Shown piece after piece: positions 15,810-23,327 of a DNA stretch of 57,008 nt. This stretch comes from Planctomycetaceae bacterium (GTDB lineage Bacteria; Planctomycetota; Planctomycetia; Planctomycetales; Planctomycetaceae), in contig JAKFVC010000184.1 of the NCBI GenBank assembly GCA_021732415.1, positions 1 through 57,008 on the forward strand. Reading direction: 5' to 3'. The first letter of the stretch is position 1. Every line of letters begins with the position of its first letter. The position numbers and the translations under genes were made by a program. The notes beneath the pieces are model-generated. The model made no database searches, was not told the origin of the DNA, and was given only the letters and a program-made list of their open reading frames with translations.

Positions 15810-16574
15810 CTACAGCACCTGCGTCTGCTCATCCCCAATGTGGGGAATCTCTTTCCCCTGCAATTCGAACAGCGCATTGTGCGCCGCACGTTGCTCGGCC
15901 TCTTTCTTGTTGGCTCCCCAGGCGGGTGAGTACAAATGCGAGCCGATAGTCGCCGCAACCTTGAACCATTTGGAATGATCGGGGCCCCGTTCATCGAGCA
16001 GCTTGTAAACCGGCGTGGCGCCCAGGCTTTTCTGTGAATGCTGCTGCAACAGGCTCTTGAAATTGCGGCCGTGGTCCTGCTGCGTCGTCAGGTCGATTTC
16101 GGGAGTCATCACCCGTTCGATCAACTGTCGCGCAGGTTCCAGTCCACCATCCAGATACACGCCGGCAATCAACGATTCGAAGACTGCGGCGATGACCGAT
16201 TCCGGGACCCGATCGCTGACTTTCAGGCCCTTGCCGACGAAAATCAGCCGTTCGCAACCCATCTGGAGGCTGATCTTCGCGCACGTCGTGCGACTGACCA
16301 GGATCGATTTGACGCGCGTCAGTTCCCCTTCGGTCGATTCCGGGAAACGCTTGAAGAGCATCTCGCACACGACCAGCCCCAACACCGAATCACCCAGAAA
16401 TTCCAGGCGTTCGTTGGATTCCAACCGGATTCTGGCTCCTGAAGCATGTGTCAGACACAGTTGCAGCAGGCTGCGATCTTGAAAATTATAGCCGAGGACC
16501 GCTTCACACTCGGCGAGTACGTCCGTGGTGGACAGAGCTTCCACGCTCCTTTGCATGCCGTCTCCTACCGCCAA
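15810..16574 (-). CDS. rnc: Ribonuclease III
   Basis: Double-strand-specific RNase that processes rRNA precursors and structured RNAs. The 254-aa protein has the signature NERLEFLGDSVLG near residue 54, the second acidic catalytic segment ESVIAAVFESLIAGVYLDGG near 126-145 (the metal-binding Glu is in AVFESLIAG), and a C-terminal dsRNA-binding domain (about 165-245, ending KKEAEQRAAHNALFEL). The start may be ATG 16574 or the in-frame ATG at 16556; both precede the family's usual N-terminus by 15-20 residues. Each long intergenic palindrome in this window would, if transcribed, be a potential substrate; that link is inference only. Confidence 0.96.
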   Translation of the reverse strand: MAVGDGMQRSVEALSTTDVLAECEAVLGYNFQDRSLLQLCLTHASGARIRLESNERLEFLGDSVLGLVVCEMLFKRFPESTEGELTRVKSILVSRTTCAKISLQMGCERLIFVGKGLKVSDRVPESVIAAVFESLIAGVYLDGGLEPARQLIERVMTPEIDLTTQQDHGRNFKSLLQQHSQKSLGATPVYKLLDERGPDHSKWFKVAATIGSHLYSPAWGANKKEAEQRAAHNALFELQGKEIPHIGDEQTQVL

Positions 16575-17003
16575 AGGCGGTGTTCTCGGGCGGGTGCCCG
16601 GTGTTCACTGAAGAGAGGCGATGGAGTTGACGTGATCCGCTAAAATCATACACGGTGCTCGATCAGACACACTGCGGCCGGTCTGTGATTCACAGACCGG
16701 CGGTCGGATCAAGCCGCGACAACACCCGCGCCGGACTCTTCGAAACCTAGGATTCGGCCGGGAATCTTGTCCGCACTCGACGGCCCAGCGTCAAGGGCGG
16801 AGAACATTCACGGCAGACAATCTCGTCTACGGGCCCCACGGACTCGCAGACCTCACAAGTAATGGAATTTATGGTGTTTTAACACCACTGTCAAGAAAAA
16901 CGTGAACAGCCGCGAAGACAGATGGGGGGAATTGGCCTTTTGTCCGTTGTCCTTAGTCAGTTGTCCTTTGTCATACATTCGTCATTTGCCCGAAAGGGAG
17001 CCT
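16575..17003. other. Divergent gap rnc/mutM with three small structures
   Basis: A perfect hairpin, GCCGGTCTGTG / CACAGACCGGC, with a 3-nt loop lies at 16677-16701. GGTGTTTTAACACC is at 16873-16886. A degenerate tandem stretch of GTCCTTTGTC-like words runs about 16938-16990, just before mutM. On the minus strand, 16750-16875 contains a short frame with two CxxC pairs but no standard start codon (see findings). Promoters for both genes must lie here. Confidence 0.5.
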
Positions 17004-17900
17004 GTGCCTGAATTGCCTGAAGTCGAAACCATGGTTCGTGGTATCCGTCCGTTTGTAGAAGGGCGGCGGATTCGTGAGTTGGTGGAGTGTCCCTGTCCCT
17101 GTCGGCCGCTGACGTATCGGCCGGGTCTCGAAGAGATGGTTCAGCGTGTGCGCGGGCAGTTGATTACCGCGGTCAAGCGTCGCGCGAAGCGGGGGATTCT
17201 GGAGCTGGAAAGCGGTGAGGCAATCGTCGTCGAACCGCGGATGACTGGGTTACTGCTGCTGACTGCTGCTCCTGATCCCGGTCATCTGCGGCTGGAGTGG
17301 AAGCTGTCCGGTCGCCAGCAATACAACTCGCTGTGGTTCTGGGACCGCCGGGGCCTCGGCACCGTTACGTTGTACGAGCCCGCGGCCTATCAGGCCCTGA
17401 TCACCACAGGTCAGTTGGGACGAGACGCCCTGGAGATGGAAGCGACCCACTGGGTGGAGGTCTGTCGCCAGTCGAAGCGGGCCATCAAAGTTTTGTTGCT
17501 CGACCAGAAGGCAGTCGCGGGGATCGGAAATCTCTACGCCAGCGAGATCCTGCATCGCTCGCGCATTCACCCGTTGGCCCCAGCGAACGTCTTAACGAAA
17601 CTGCAGATCGAGCGGCTGGCCGAAGCGGTGAGCCATATCTTGCACGAGGCCATTCGCTATGAAGGTTCAACCCTCAGCGACGGCACCTATCGCAACGCGC
17701 TCAATAAGTCCGGCGGCTACCAGAATGCGCATTTAGTCTACGATCGAGAAGGCGAACTCTGCCAATCGTGTCAGGGAAGCGAAGTCCAGCGAATCATCCA
17801 GGCCCAACGTTCGACGTTCTTCTGCGTTAAGTGTCAGAAAAAGCCGAAGATCAAAGTGCGTGCGGCCGTGGCATCTGACCTTTCTCGTCCAAATCGTTGA
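17004..17900 (+). CDS. mutM: Formamidopyrimidine-DNA glycosylase (MutM/Fpg)
   Basis: Base-excision repair enzyme that removes 8-oxoguanine and FaPy lesions and nicks the abasic site. The start is GTG 17004, with AAAGGGAG 6-8 nt upstream. It yields a protein beginning PELPEVETMVRG after Met removal, giving the catalytic Pro (Schiff base) and Glu at the expected places. The H2TH region lies around residues 150-215 (LLLDQKAVAGIGNLYASEIL). The C-terminal zinc finger is complete: CQSCQGSEVQRI and FFCVKC, followed by QKK. Length 298 aa, slightly over the usual 270, with a short basic tail. The upstream in-frame ATG (16902) would place 34 residues before the essential Pro and is rejected. Confidence 0.95.
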   Translation: MPELPEVETMVRGIRPFVEGRRIRELVECPCPCRPLTYRPGLEEMVQRVRGQLITAVKRRAKRGILELESGEAIVVEPRMTGLLLLTAAPDPGHLRLEWKLSGRQQYNSLWFWDRRGLGTVTLYEPAAYQALITTGQLGRDALEMEATHWVEVCRQSKRAIKVLLLDQKAVAGIGNLYASEILHRSRIHPLAPANVLTKLQIERLAEAVSHILHEAIRYEGSTLSDGTYRNALNKSGGYQNAHLVYDREGELCQSCQGSEVQRIIQAQRSTFFCVKCQKKPKIKVRAAVASDLSRPNR

Positions 17901-17929
17901 TTTGACCGGGAGTCGTGATGTCACTTTTT

Positions 17930-18057
17930 TGACCCCGGAGGGGTCGCAGAGAGTAGCCGGTGGTTGAGCGCAGCGACACCACCGGAAACGGTTAAGTCCT
18001 TCACCGGTGGTGTCGCTGCGCTCAACCACCGGCTACTCTCTTTAATCCCTCCGGGAT
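17930..18057. repeat. Composite palindrome family D, copy 2
   Basis: Arms include GACCCCGGAGGGGTCGCAGA, GAGTAGCCGGTGGTTGAGCG and CAGCGACACCACCGG with their inverses; it lacks the inner palindrome present in the other two copies. Convergent gap between mutM and the NHL gene. Confidence 0.93.
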
Positions 18058-18110
18058 ATTTCCGAATACGGGATCTCAAGTCATTCCGCAAAAGTGTTGC
18101 AGAAATAACA

Positions 18111-18136
18111 GACGGGCAAGAGTGCCCATCCTACGG
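18111..18136. repeat. Short hairpin repeat family R, copy 1
   Basis: GACGGGCAAGAGTGCCCATC followed by CTACGG. A second copy (GACGGGCAAGATTGCCCATC) is at 48281-48303. The CTA here is the reverse-strand TAG stop of the NHL gene. Confidence 0.75.
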
Positions 18137-19222
18137 CCGCAAAACTCGCACTTTGTTGTTCGAACTATCGCCGATGTAAACCAGCCCATTAGCGTCAACA
18201 AACACGCCGTGCGGGCGATTCAATCGACACTTGCGAGGCGCGCCATCGGGGCCGTCGCCCGCTTTGCCGTCGCCGACGATGGTCTCGATGATTCCCGTCG
18301 CGGTACGAATGACGCGAATGGTGTGACTCTCGGTATCGCAGAGGTAGATGTCGCCGTTCGGTCCCAATGCAATCCCCTTGGGGCCGGCCAGGACGGCTTG
18401 TTTGGCCGGACCACCGTCTCCGCTGTAACCCGATTTGCCCGTGCCTGCGAGATGATGCAGCGTTTGCGTTTTGAGATCGAGCTGAAAGACCGCGTTGCCT
18501 TCTCGCAGGGCAAGATACAGCGTGTGCTGTCCGTCGAAGTCGAGCGTGCGTGGTCCGTTGAGGGGCGTGTTGGCGAACGGGGCTCCATCAGGAGTTGGCT
18601 CTTTCTTGCCAGTGCCGGACAGGGTACGGATCTGTCCGGATTTCGCGTCGACGATTCGCAGCCGATGATTGCCGATGTCGGCAATATAGACGTTGCCGTC
18701 AGCGTCCAGCGTTATCGAATGCGGCGCATTGAACAGCGCGGCCGTCGCTGGCCCACCGTCCCCCGCGAACCCCGATTTTCCAGTCCCCGCAATCGTGGAG
18801 ATCACCTGTGTTTCATGCGCAACCTTGCGGACGATTTGGTTCTTCATCTCGACGAAATACATGTCGCCCGGTTTGTCGAACCGGATTTCGTACGGCTCGC
18901 GACAGGTGGCTTTTGTGGCCGGTCCACCATCGCCGCTGTAGCCTTCCTTGCCAGATCCGGCGACCGTGGTGATGACACTCGTCTTGAGGTCAACTCGACG
19001 AACGGCGTGGTTTTCGGTCTCGCAAATGTAGAGCGCACCATCGGGACCGATCACGACTCCAAACGGCCCGCCAATTCCGGCCTTGGTCGCCGGGCCGCCG
19101 TCACCGGACCAGGCGTGTGTTCCATTGCCGGCGATGGTCACCACCTCGGCGGCGGGCAGCAGCGGACAGAAGGCGCAAGACAAAAGTGCAAGCACAAGAA
19201 GTTTGATCGTGGGGCGAGGCAT
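18131..19222 (-). CDS. Secreted NHL-repeat beta-propeller protein
   Basis: A 363-aa protein with a Sec signal (TIKLLVLALLSCAFCPLLPA, cleavage near AAE at 25). Five or six NHL repeats follow, forming a probable six-bladed beta-propeller. Each repeat shows the words YSGDGGPATKA or close variants, then GPFGVVIGPDGALYICETEN-type segments ending in a VRRVD/IRVID strand. Such propellers bind ligands or proteins; planctomycete members often lack any identified activity. The start at 19222 is the first Met and precedes the signal directly. The TAG stop lies inside a family R hairpin. Convergent with mutM. Confidence 0.9.
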   Translation of the reverse strand: MPRPTIKLLVLALLSCAFCPLLPAAEVVTIAGNGTHAWSGDGGPATKAGIGGPFGVVIGPDGALYICETENHAVRRVDLKTSVITTVAGSGKEGYSGDGGPATKATCREPYEIRFDKPGDMYFVEMKNQIVRKVAHETQVISTIAGTGKSGFAGDGGPATAALFNAPHSITLDADGNVYIADIGNHRLRIVDAKSGQIRTLSGTGKKEPTPDGAPFANTPLNGPRTLDFDGQHTLYLALREGNAVFQLDLKTQTLHHLAGTGKSGYSGDGGPAKQAVLAGPKGIALGPNGDIYLCDTESHTIRVIRTATGIIETIVGDGKAGDGPDGAPRKCRLNRPHGVFVDANGLVYIGDSSNNKVRVLRP

Positions 19223-19240
19223 AGCGGGTTTCCTTATTTT

Positions 19241-19307
19241 GTAGCCTGACTCTCTGAGTCGGGACTTCTTCGTTAGACAATACTCCCGACTCAGCGAGTC
19301 GGGCTAC
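19241..19307. repeat. Palindromic repeat family C, copy 3
   Basis: Arms GTAGCCTGACTCTCTGAGTC and GACTCAGCGAGTCGGGCTAC around a 25-bp centre. The right edge is 4 bp from the stop of the SDR gene. Confidence 0.92.
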
Positions 19308-19311
19308 GACA

Positions 19312-20001
19312 TTACGGGCAACTGAGCTGCCTCCCGTTGTCTTTGGCTCCGAGTTTCAACAGATACGGCACCGCAGTTTGGCTCCATTCCTCGGCATCGG
19401 GGTAGTGTTCTGCCGACCCGCCAAAGCAACTGCGTAGCATCTCGGTGTTGATGATCCCAGGATTCATGGGAATGGCGGCCATCCCCGAGGGAAGCTCCTG
19501 AGCGAGGGCCAGCGTCAGGCCCTCGATCGCCCACTTGGTTGCACAATAGGGAGCCACTTCCGCTGAAGTGGCTCGTCCCCAGCCGGAACTGAAATTGACG
19601 ATCACCCCGCGCGACTTGGCGACCATGGCGGGGACGAAATGTCGGATGACGTTGGCGACCCCTTTGATGTTGATATCGACGACTCGCGAAAACTCGTCCG
19701 CGGAGATCTCCCACAGTGGAGCATTCGCGTTGATGGTCGCCGCATTATTCAGGATCAAATCGGGAGTTTTTCCCTCAGCCAACATCTCCCCGGCCCACTT
19801 CGCAACGGCTAGATCATCACTCACATCCACTGCCGCGAATTGGTGTGGCGAGGCATGTTGCCGAGACAGCGTCGAGATTTCCGCCGCAGAGCGACCGCAG
19901 CCCCAGACTGTGTGGCCCGCTTCGATGCAGCGTTCGGTCATGGCTCGCCCCAATCCCTTGGTGCAGCCGGTGATCAGAATAATTCGTGATGTAGGTGCCA
20001 T
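19312..20001 (-). CDS. Short-chain dehydrogenase/reductase (SDR)
   Basis: A 229-aa classical SDR with a Rossmann fold. The NAD(P)-binding motif TGCTKGLG is near residues 11-18, LNNAAT is near 85, and the catalytic Ser (NFSSGWG) and Tyr-x3-Lys (YCATKWA) are near 135-155. The Gly-rich motif is a slight variant (Cys, Lys) of TGxxxGxG. I prefer ATG 20001; the ATG at 20007 adds two residues and cannot be excluded. The longer frame to 20115 runs through a family E repeat. Substrate unknown. The divergent neighbour is dapL. Confidence 0.87.
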   Translation of the reverse strand: MAPTSRIILITGCTKGLGRAMTERCIEAGHTVWGCGRSAAEISTLSRQHASPHQFAAVDVSDDLAVAKWAGEMLAEGKTPDLILNNAATINANAPLWEISADEFSRVVDINIKGVANVIRHFVPAMVAKSRGVIVNFSSGWGRATSAEVAPYCATKWAIEGLTLALAQELPSGMAAIPMNPGIINTEMLRSCFGGSAEHYPDAEEWSQTAVPYLLKLGAKDNGRQLSCP

Positions 20002-20074
20002 AGTCATTGACCGCTGGGTATGAGGAGATGTGGCGTATGCTGTCGTAAGTGCCGCACTGATACAAGTGACCGTG

Positions 20075-20296
20075 TCGTGGGACGGGTCTCCAGGCCCGTC
20101 TGAGCCTGTAACCATCAGCGTGACAGAGATTCGACCCTCGCGGACTTCGCGGAGCGCCGACGTGCTTATGGGAAACTGCTGTCATTGCGCACCGTCTTTT
20201 CGAAAGCAACTTCTGCGCTGCGCGAAGCTCCCGAGGGATGAATCTGTATCGTGTCAAATGTTACGGGCTCAGACGGGCCTGGAGACCCGTCCTACG
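20075..20296. repeat. Long composite palindrome family E, copy 2
   Basis: Outer arm CGTGGGACGGGTCTCCAGGC and inverse. The layers are GAGCCTGTAAC / TTACGGGCTC and ACTTCGCGGAGCGCC / GCGCTGCGCGAAGCT. The right arm, read in reverse, matches the left arm of copy 1 for about 85 nt, including ATTCATCCCTC and AGCTTCGCGCAGCGCA. It lies in the divergent gap SDR/dapL, so promoter function there must tolerate it. Confidence 0.92.
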
Positions 20297-20404
20297 GTTT
20301 CAACGCTCCCGGTTGCAATCAGGCTTCCGGAGGTCTACAACATCGGGTTGTCGAATTTTCGTCGCATCCACGAACCTTTTCGCCCAGTAAAATATCCCTC
20401 CACT

Positions 20405-21634
20405 ATGACCTACATCAACGACAGCTATCTCAAGTTAACCGCCGGCTACCTGTTTCCGGAAATCGGTCGCCGTGTCAAAAAGTTCTGCGACGAGAATCCC
20501 TCGGCGAAGGTCATCCGCATGGGGATCGGCGACGTCACCGAACCCTTGGCCCCCGCGGTGATTGCGGCCATGCACACCGCGGTCGATGAACTCGCCCAGC
20601 GCGGTACATTCCGCGGATACGGTCCCGAACAGGGCTATGATTTCCTGCGTGAGGCGATCGCTCTGAACGACTACCAGGCCCGCGGAGCCAACGTCGATGC
20701 GGACGAAATCTTTGTGTCGGATGGATCGAAGTGCGATTCCGGTAACATTCTGGACATCTTCGGCCACGATAACGTGACCGCGGTGCTCGACCCGGTTTAT
20801 CCCGTTTATGTCGATACCAACGTGATGGCCGGCCACACTGGCCCGGCTGATGCCAGCGGGCGGTATGGCGGCCTGGTTTATCTTCCCGTGACGGCCGAGA
20901 ACGATTTTGTCCCCGAGTTTCCCAAGCAACGGGTCGACCTGATCTATTTGTGCTATCCCAACAACCCGACCGGTGTGGTGGCCAGCAAGGACATGCTCAA
21001 GCGTTGGGTCGAGTATGCCCATCAGAATGGCTCGACCATTCTCTATGATGCCGCCTATGAAGCCTACATCACCGATCCCTCGGTTCCGCACTCGATCTAT
21101 GAGATTGACGGTGCGAAGGACGTGGCGATTGAATTCCGCAGTTTCTCCAAGACGGCCGGCTTCACCGGTGTTCGCTGTGCCTTCACCGTGGTGCCCAAGG
21201 CGTTGAAGGGGAAGACCCGGGACGGCCGCGAAGTCGCCATTCACCCACTGTGGAATCGCCGGCACTGCACCAAGTTCAACGGCGTGTCGTACCCCGTGCA
21301 GCGCGGTGCGGCAGCCATCTATTCGCCGGAAGGCAAGCAGCAGGTTCGCGAGACCATCGACTTCTACCTGGAAAATGCGAAGCTGGTTCGTGAGGGTCTG
21401 ACGAAACTCGGCTTGAAAGTCTACGGCGGCGTGAACGCTCCGTATGTCTGGTTGAAGACGCCCGGAAATCTCAGCAGTTGGGACTTCTTCGACAAGCTGT
21501 TGAACGACGCGAATGTCGTCGGCACGCCAGGCAGCGGCTTTGGCGCGAGCGGGGAAGGCTACTTCCGGCTGAGTGCTTTCAACAGCCGCGCGAACGTCAC
21601 CGAGGCCATGGAGCGGTTCGCGAAAATCGTGTAA
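20405..21634 (+). CDS. dapL: LL-diaminopimelate aminotransferase
   Basis: PLP enzyme converting tetrahydrodipicolinate directly to LL-diaminopimelate, the one-step branch of lysine and peptidoglycan-precursor synthesis known from plants, Chlamydiae and Planctomycetes. The 409-aa length matches the family. Motifs: [13 protein letters not shown] near residue 41, [10 protein letters not shown] near 183, and the PLP-binding lysine in [12 protein letters not shown] near 243. ATG 20405 begins [11 protein letters not shown], a typical DapL N-terminus; the longer frame passes through a family E palindrome and is rejected. No clear Shine-Dalgarno is visible upstream. Confidence 0.96.
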   Translation: MTYINDSYLKLTAGYLFPEIGRRVKKFCDENPSAKVIRMGIGDVTEPLAPAVIAAMHTAVDELAQRGTFRGYGPEQGYDFLREAIALNDYQARGANVDADEIFVSDGSKCDSGNILDIFGHDNVTAVLDPVYPVYVDTNVMAGHTGPADASGRYGGLVYLPVTAENDFVPEFPKQRVDLIYLCYPNNPTGVVASKDMLKRWVEYAHQNGSTILYDAAYEAYITDPSVPHSIYEIDGAKDVAIEFRSFSKTAGFTGVRCAFTVVPKALKGKTRDGREVAIHPLWNRRHCTKFNGVSYPVQRGAAAIYSPEGKQQVRETIDFYLENAKLVREGLTKLGLKVYGGVNAPYVWLKTPGNLSSWDFFDKLLNDANVVGTPGSGFGASGEGYFRLSAFNSRANVTEAMERFAKIV

Positions 21635-21786
21635 CTGGCGGCTGGCGATCTTGTCGCCCGGCAACGGATCGTGTCAAAATAAGGCCGCGGGTTGGCGAGG
21701 AACCAGGGTGCAGGTTGGCTCGATGCGTCAGTTCACAGTTCTGGACTGATTTGCAGTACGGCCGATCGTTTGGGAACACGAACGCA

Positions 21787-22536
21787 ATGTCCTATCAAGA
21801 CGATAACTACCGCGACAATCCTTCGGGCTCGCAGTCTGACCGAGACCGCTACGATGATCGTTATCAAGATGATCGTGATCGTGATGATCGCGAACGCACT
21901 GGTGCCCCCGGGTATCCCGGACAACCTCCAGCGAAGGGGGGCTGTTCCAAGGGTTGCCTGTGGGGTGCGGCTGGTTGCGGGTGTTTGACCGTCCTGGCGA
22001 TTGTCGCGATGGGTTTCGCCTTCTGGAAGGCAATCGATGTCGTGTCCAAAGGTATGAGTACCGACCCGGCGGTGATCCGCGCCGCGACTCAAGAAATTGC
22101 TGATATCAAACCGCCGGCCGGTCTTGAGCCCAAAATCAAGATGGACGTCCTCGTGGCCAAAGTCATTCTCTATCAGTCGAATGACGGTGAGTCGACATTG
22201 ACTTTGCTTCAAATCAGCCCGCAGTTCGCACAAAAGGGACAGGGCAAGAACGCCGAATTTGGAGACGGATTCCGCAAAGGATTCGGCGACGGCGGACAGC
22301 AGGGTGTCAAGAAGCAAGAAATGAAGATTGAAAAATCGGAAACGAAGGACATCAAGATCCGCGGTCAGGTCAGCAATGTGAAGTTTTCTGAGGCGAAGAA
22401 CCCCGACGGAGACGACTATCGGATCATTGAGGCGGAATTCCAGGGCAAGGTCGGCCCCGTGCAATTGCAACTCCAATTGCCACTAGAAAAATACGACGAA
22501 GCCGAGGTGACCAAGTTCCTGGAATCGATTAAGTGA
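21787..22536 (+). CDS. Membrane-anchored protein of unknown function with Asp/Arg-rich N-terminus
   Basis: A 249-aa protein. Residues 1-40 are extremely rich in Asp, Arg and Tyr (DRDRYDDRYQDDRDRDD). A Gly/Cys-rich stretch follows (GGCSKGCLWGAAGCGC) and leads into a single membrane helix near residues 60-80. The remaining 165 residues are soluble and unrecognised, with a Gly-rich loop near 165 (FGDGFRKGFGDGGQQG) and many alternating beta-type strands. Topology is probably N-in, C-out. The gene runs with DinB downstream; the two are joined by a palindrome that overlaps both the stop and start codons. Function unknown. Confidence 0.8.
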   Translation: MSYQDDNYRDNPSGSQSDRDRYDDRYQDDRDRDDRERTGAPGYPGQPPAKGGCSKGCLWGAAGCGCLTVLAIVAMGFAFWKAIDVVSKGMSTDPAVIRAATQEIADIKPPAGLEPKIKMDVLVAKVILYQSNDGESTLTLLQISPQFAQKGQGKNAEFGDGFRKGFGDGGQQGVKKQEMKIEKSETKDIKIRGQVSNVKFSEAKNPDGDDYRIIEAEFQGKVGPVQLQLQLPLEKYDEAEVTKFLESIK

Positions 22537-22644
22537 TGCGGCTCAGGATGACGCAGCCAGGAAAAATGGCGAACCAGATCCCTCCTTGAAGGGTCTGTTC
22601 CGGCTCTCCTGGCTGCCACTGACATCCTGGGTTCTCGCATCATG
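22534..22644. repeat. Multi-layer palindrome spanning stop to start (family S)
   Basis: Arms TGATGCG (22534-22540) / CGCATCA (22636-22642), CAGGATG / CATCCTG, and GCAGCCAGGA (22553-22562) / TCCTGGCTGC (22607-22616), plus a central CAGATCCCT / AGGGTCTG. The first three bases are the TGA stop of the upstream gene, and the last arm overlaps the ATG of the DinB gene. Single copy in the window. Confidence 0.7.
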
Positions 22645-23142
22645 TTACGTCTGCAGATGGCTTTGAATCAGATTCAGTTCGCGCGAAAATACTGCGTGCG
22701 ATTGATCGATCAAACGGATCCTCAAGACTGGTTTCGACAGCCGCAAGAGGGCGTAACCCACCTGGCGTGGCAAGTCGGGCATCTGGCGATGGCCCAGTAT
22801 CGCCTGGCACTGGAACGCATTCGAGGCACGCGGTCCGAGGATGAGGCACTCATTCCGCCCCAGTTTCTGGTCGTTTTCGGGAAGGGTTCTGTCCCCCACC
22901 TCGACCGCACGCAGTACCCGGAACCAGCAGAAATCCGGGCGGTCTTCGATCGAGTTTACGCTCAGACCCTCGTCGAATTGCCCCAGGTGAGCGACAGCGA
23001 TTTGGATCTGCCGCCAGAAAAGCCGCATTCGCTATTCGATACGAAGCTCGAATCACTGCACTGGGCAGCCCATCACGAGATGATGCACGCCGGGCAGATT
23101 GGCCTGCTACGCCGGCTGTATGGGCAGCAGCCACTGTGGTGA
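22642..23142 (+). CDS. DinB/YfiT-fold metal-binding protein
   Basis: A 166-aa four-helix-bundle protein of the DinB superfamily. The usual metal ligands are present: His47 (WQVGHLAM) and the HxxxH pair His145/His149 (AAHHEMMHAGQ). Members bind a divalent metal and often act as thiol-dependent transferases (mycothiol or bacillithiol S-transferases) or damage-inducible proteins; the actual activity here is unknown. The start codon overlaps the arm of a palindrome that begins at the stop of the previous gene, so its ribosome binding site lies inside a hairpin. Confidence 0.85.
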   Translation: MLRLQMALNQIQFARKYCVRLIDQTDPQDWFRQPQEGVTHLAWQVGHLAMAQYRLALERIRGTRSEDEALIPPQFLVVFGKGSVPHLDRTQYPEPAEIRAVFDRVYAQTLVELPQVSDSDLDLPPEKPHSLFDTKLESLHWAAHHEMMHAGQIGLLRRLYGQQPLW

Positions 23143-23185
23143 AGAAAGTAGCGGATTGTCAAAGCAATAAGATGGGTTAAGAGAG

Positions 23186-23313
23186 ATGGGAGGGCGAGGC
23201 TCCTGCCGAGCCTAAGCGAGCTTTAGCTCGGCGTCCGCCGGAGGCTGGGTAAATGCCTCCGGCGGACGCCGACCTTTGGTCGTCTTAGGCTCGGCGGGAG
23301 CCTCGCCCTCCCA
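23186..23313. repeat. Palindromic repeat family B, variant copy
   Basis: Outer arms ATGGGAGGGCGAGGCTCCTG and inverse with CCGAGCCTAAG. An inner palindrome, CGGCGTCCGCCGGAGGC / GCCTCCGGCGGACGCCG, sits within. It differs from the other B copies in the centre. Convergent gap between DinB and the ABC permease. Confidence 0.88.
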
Positions 23314-23327
23314 GTGCGTGAAGGCTA

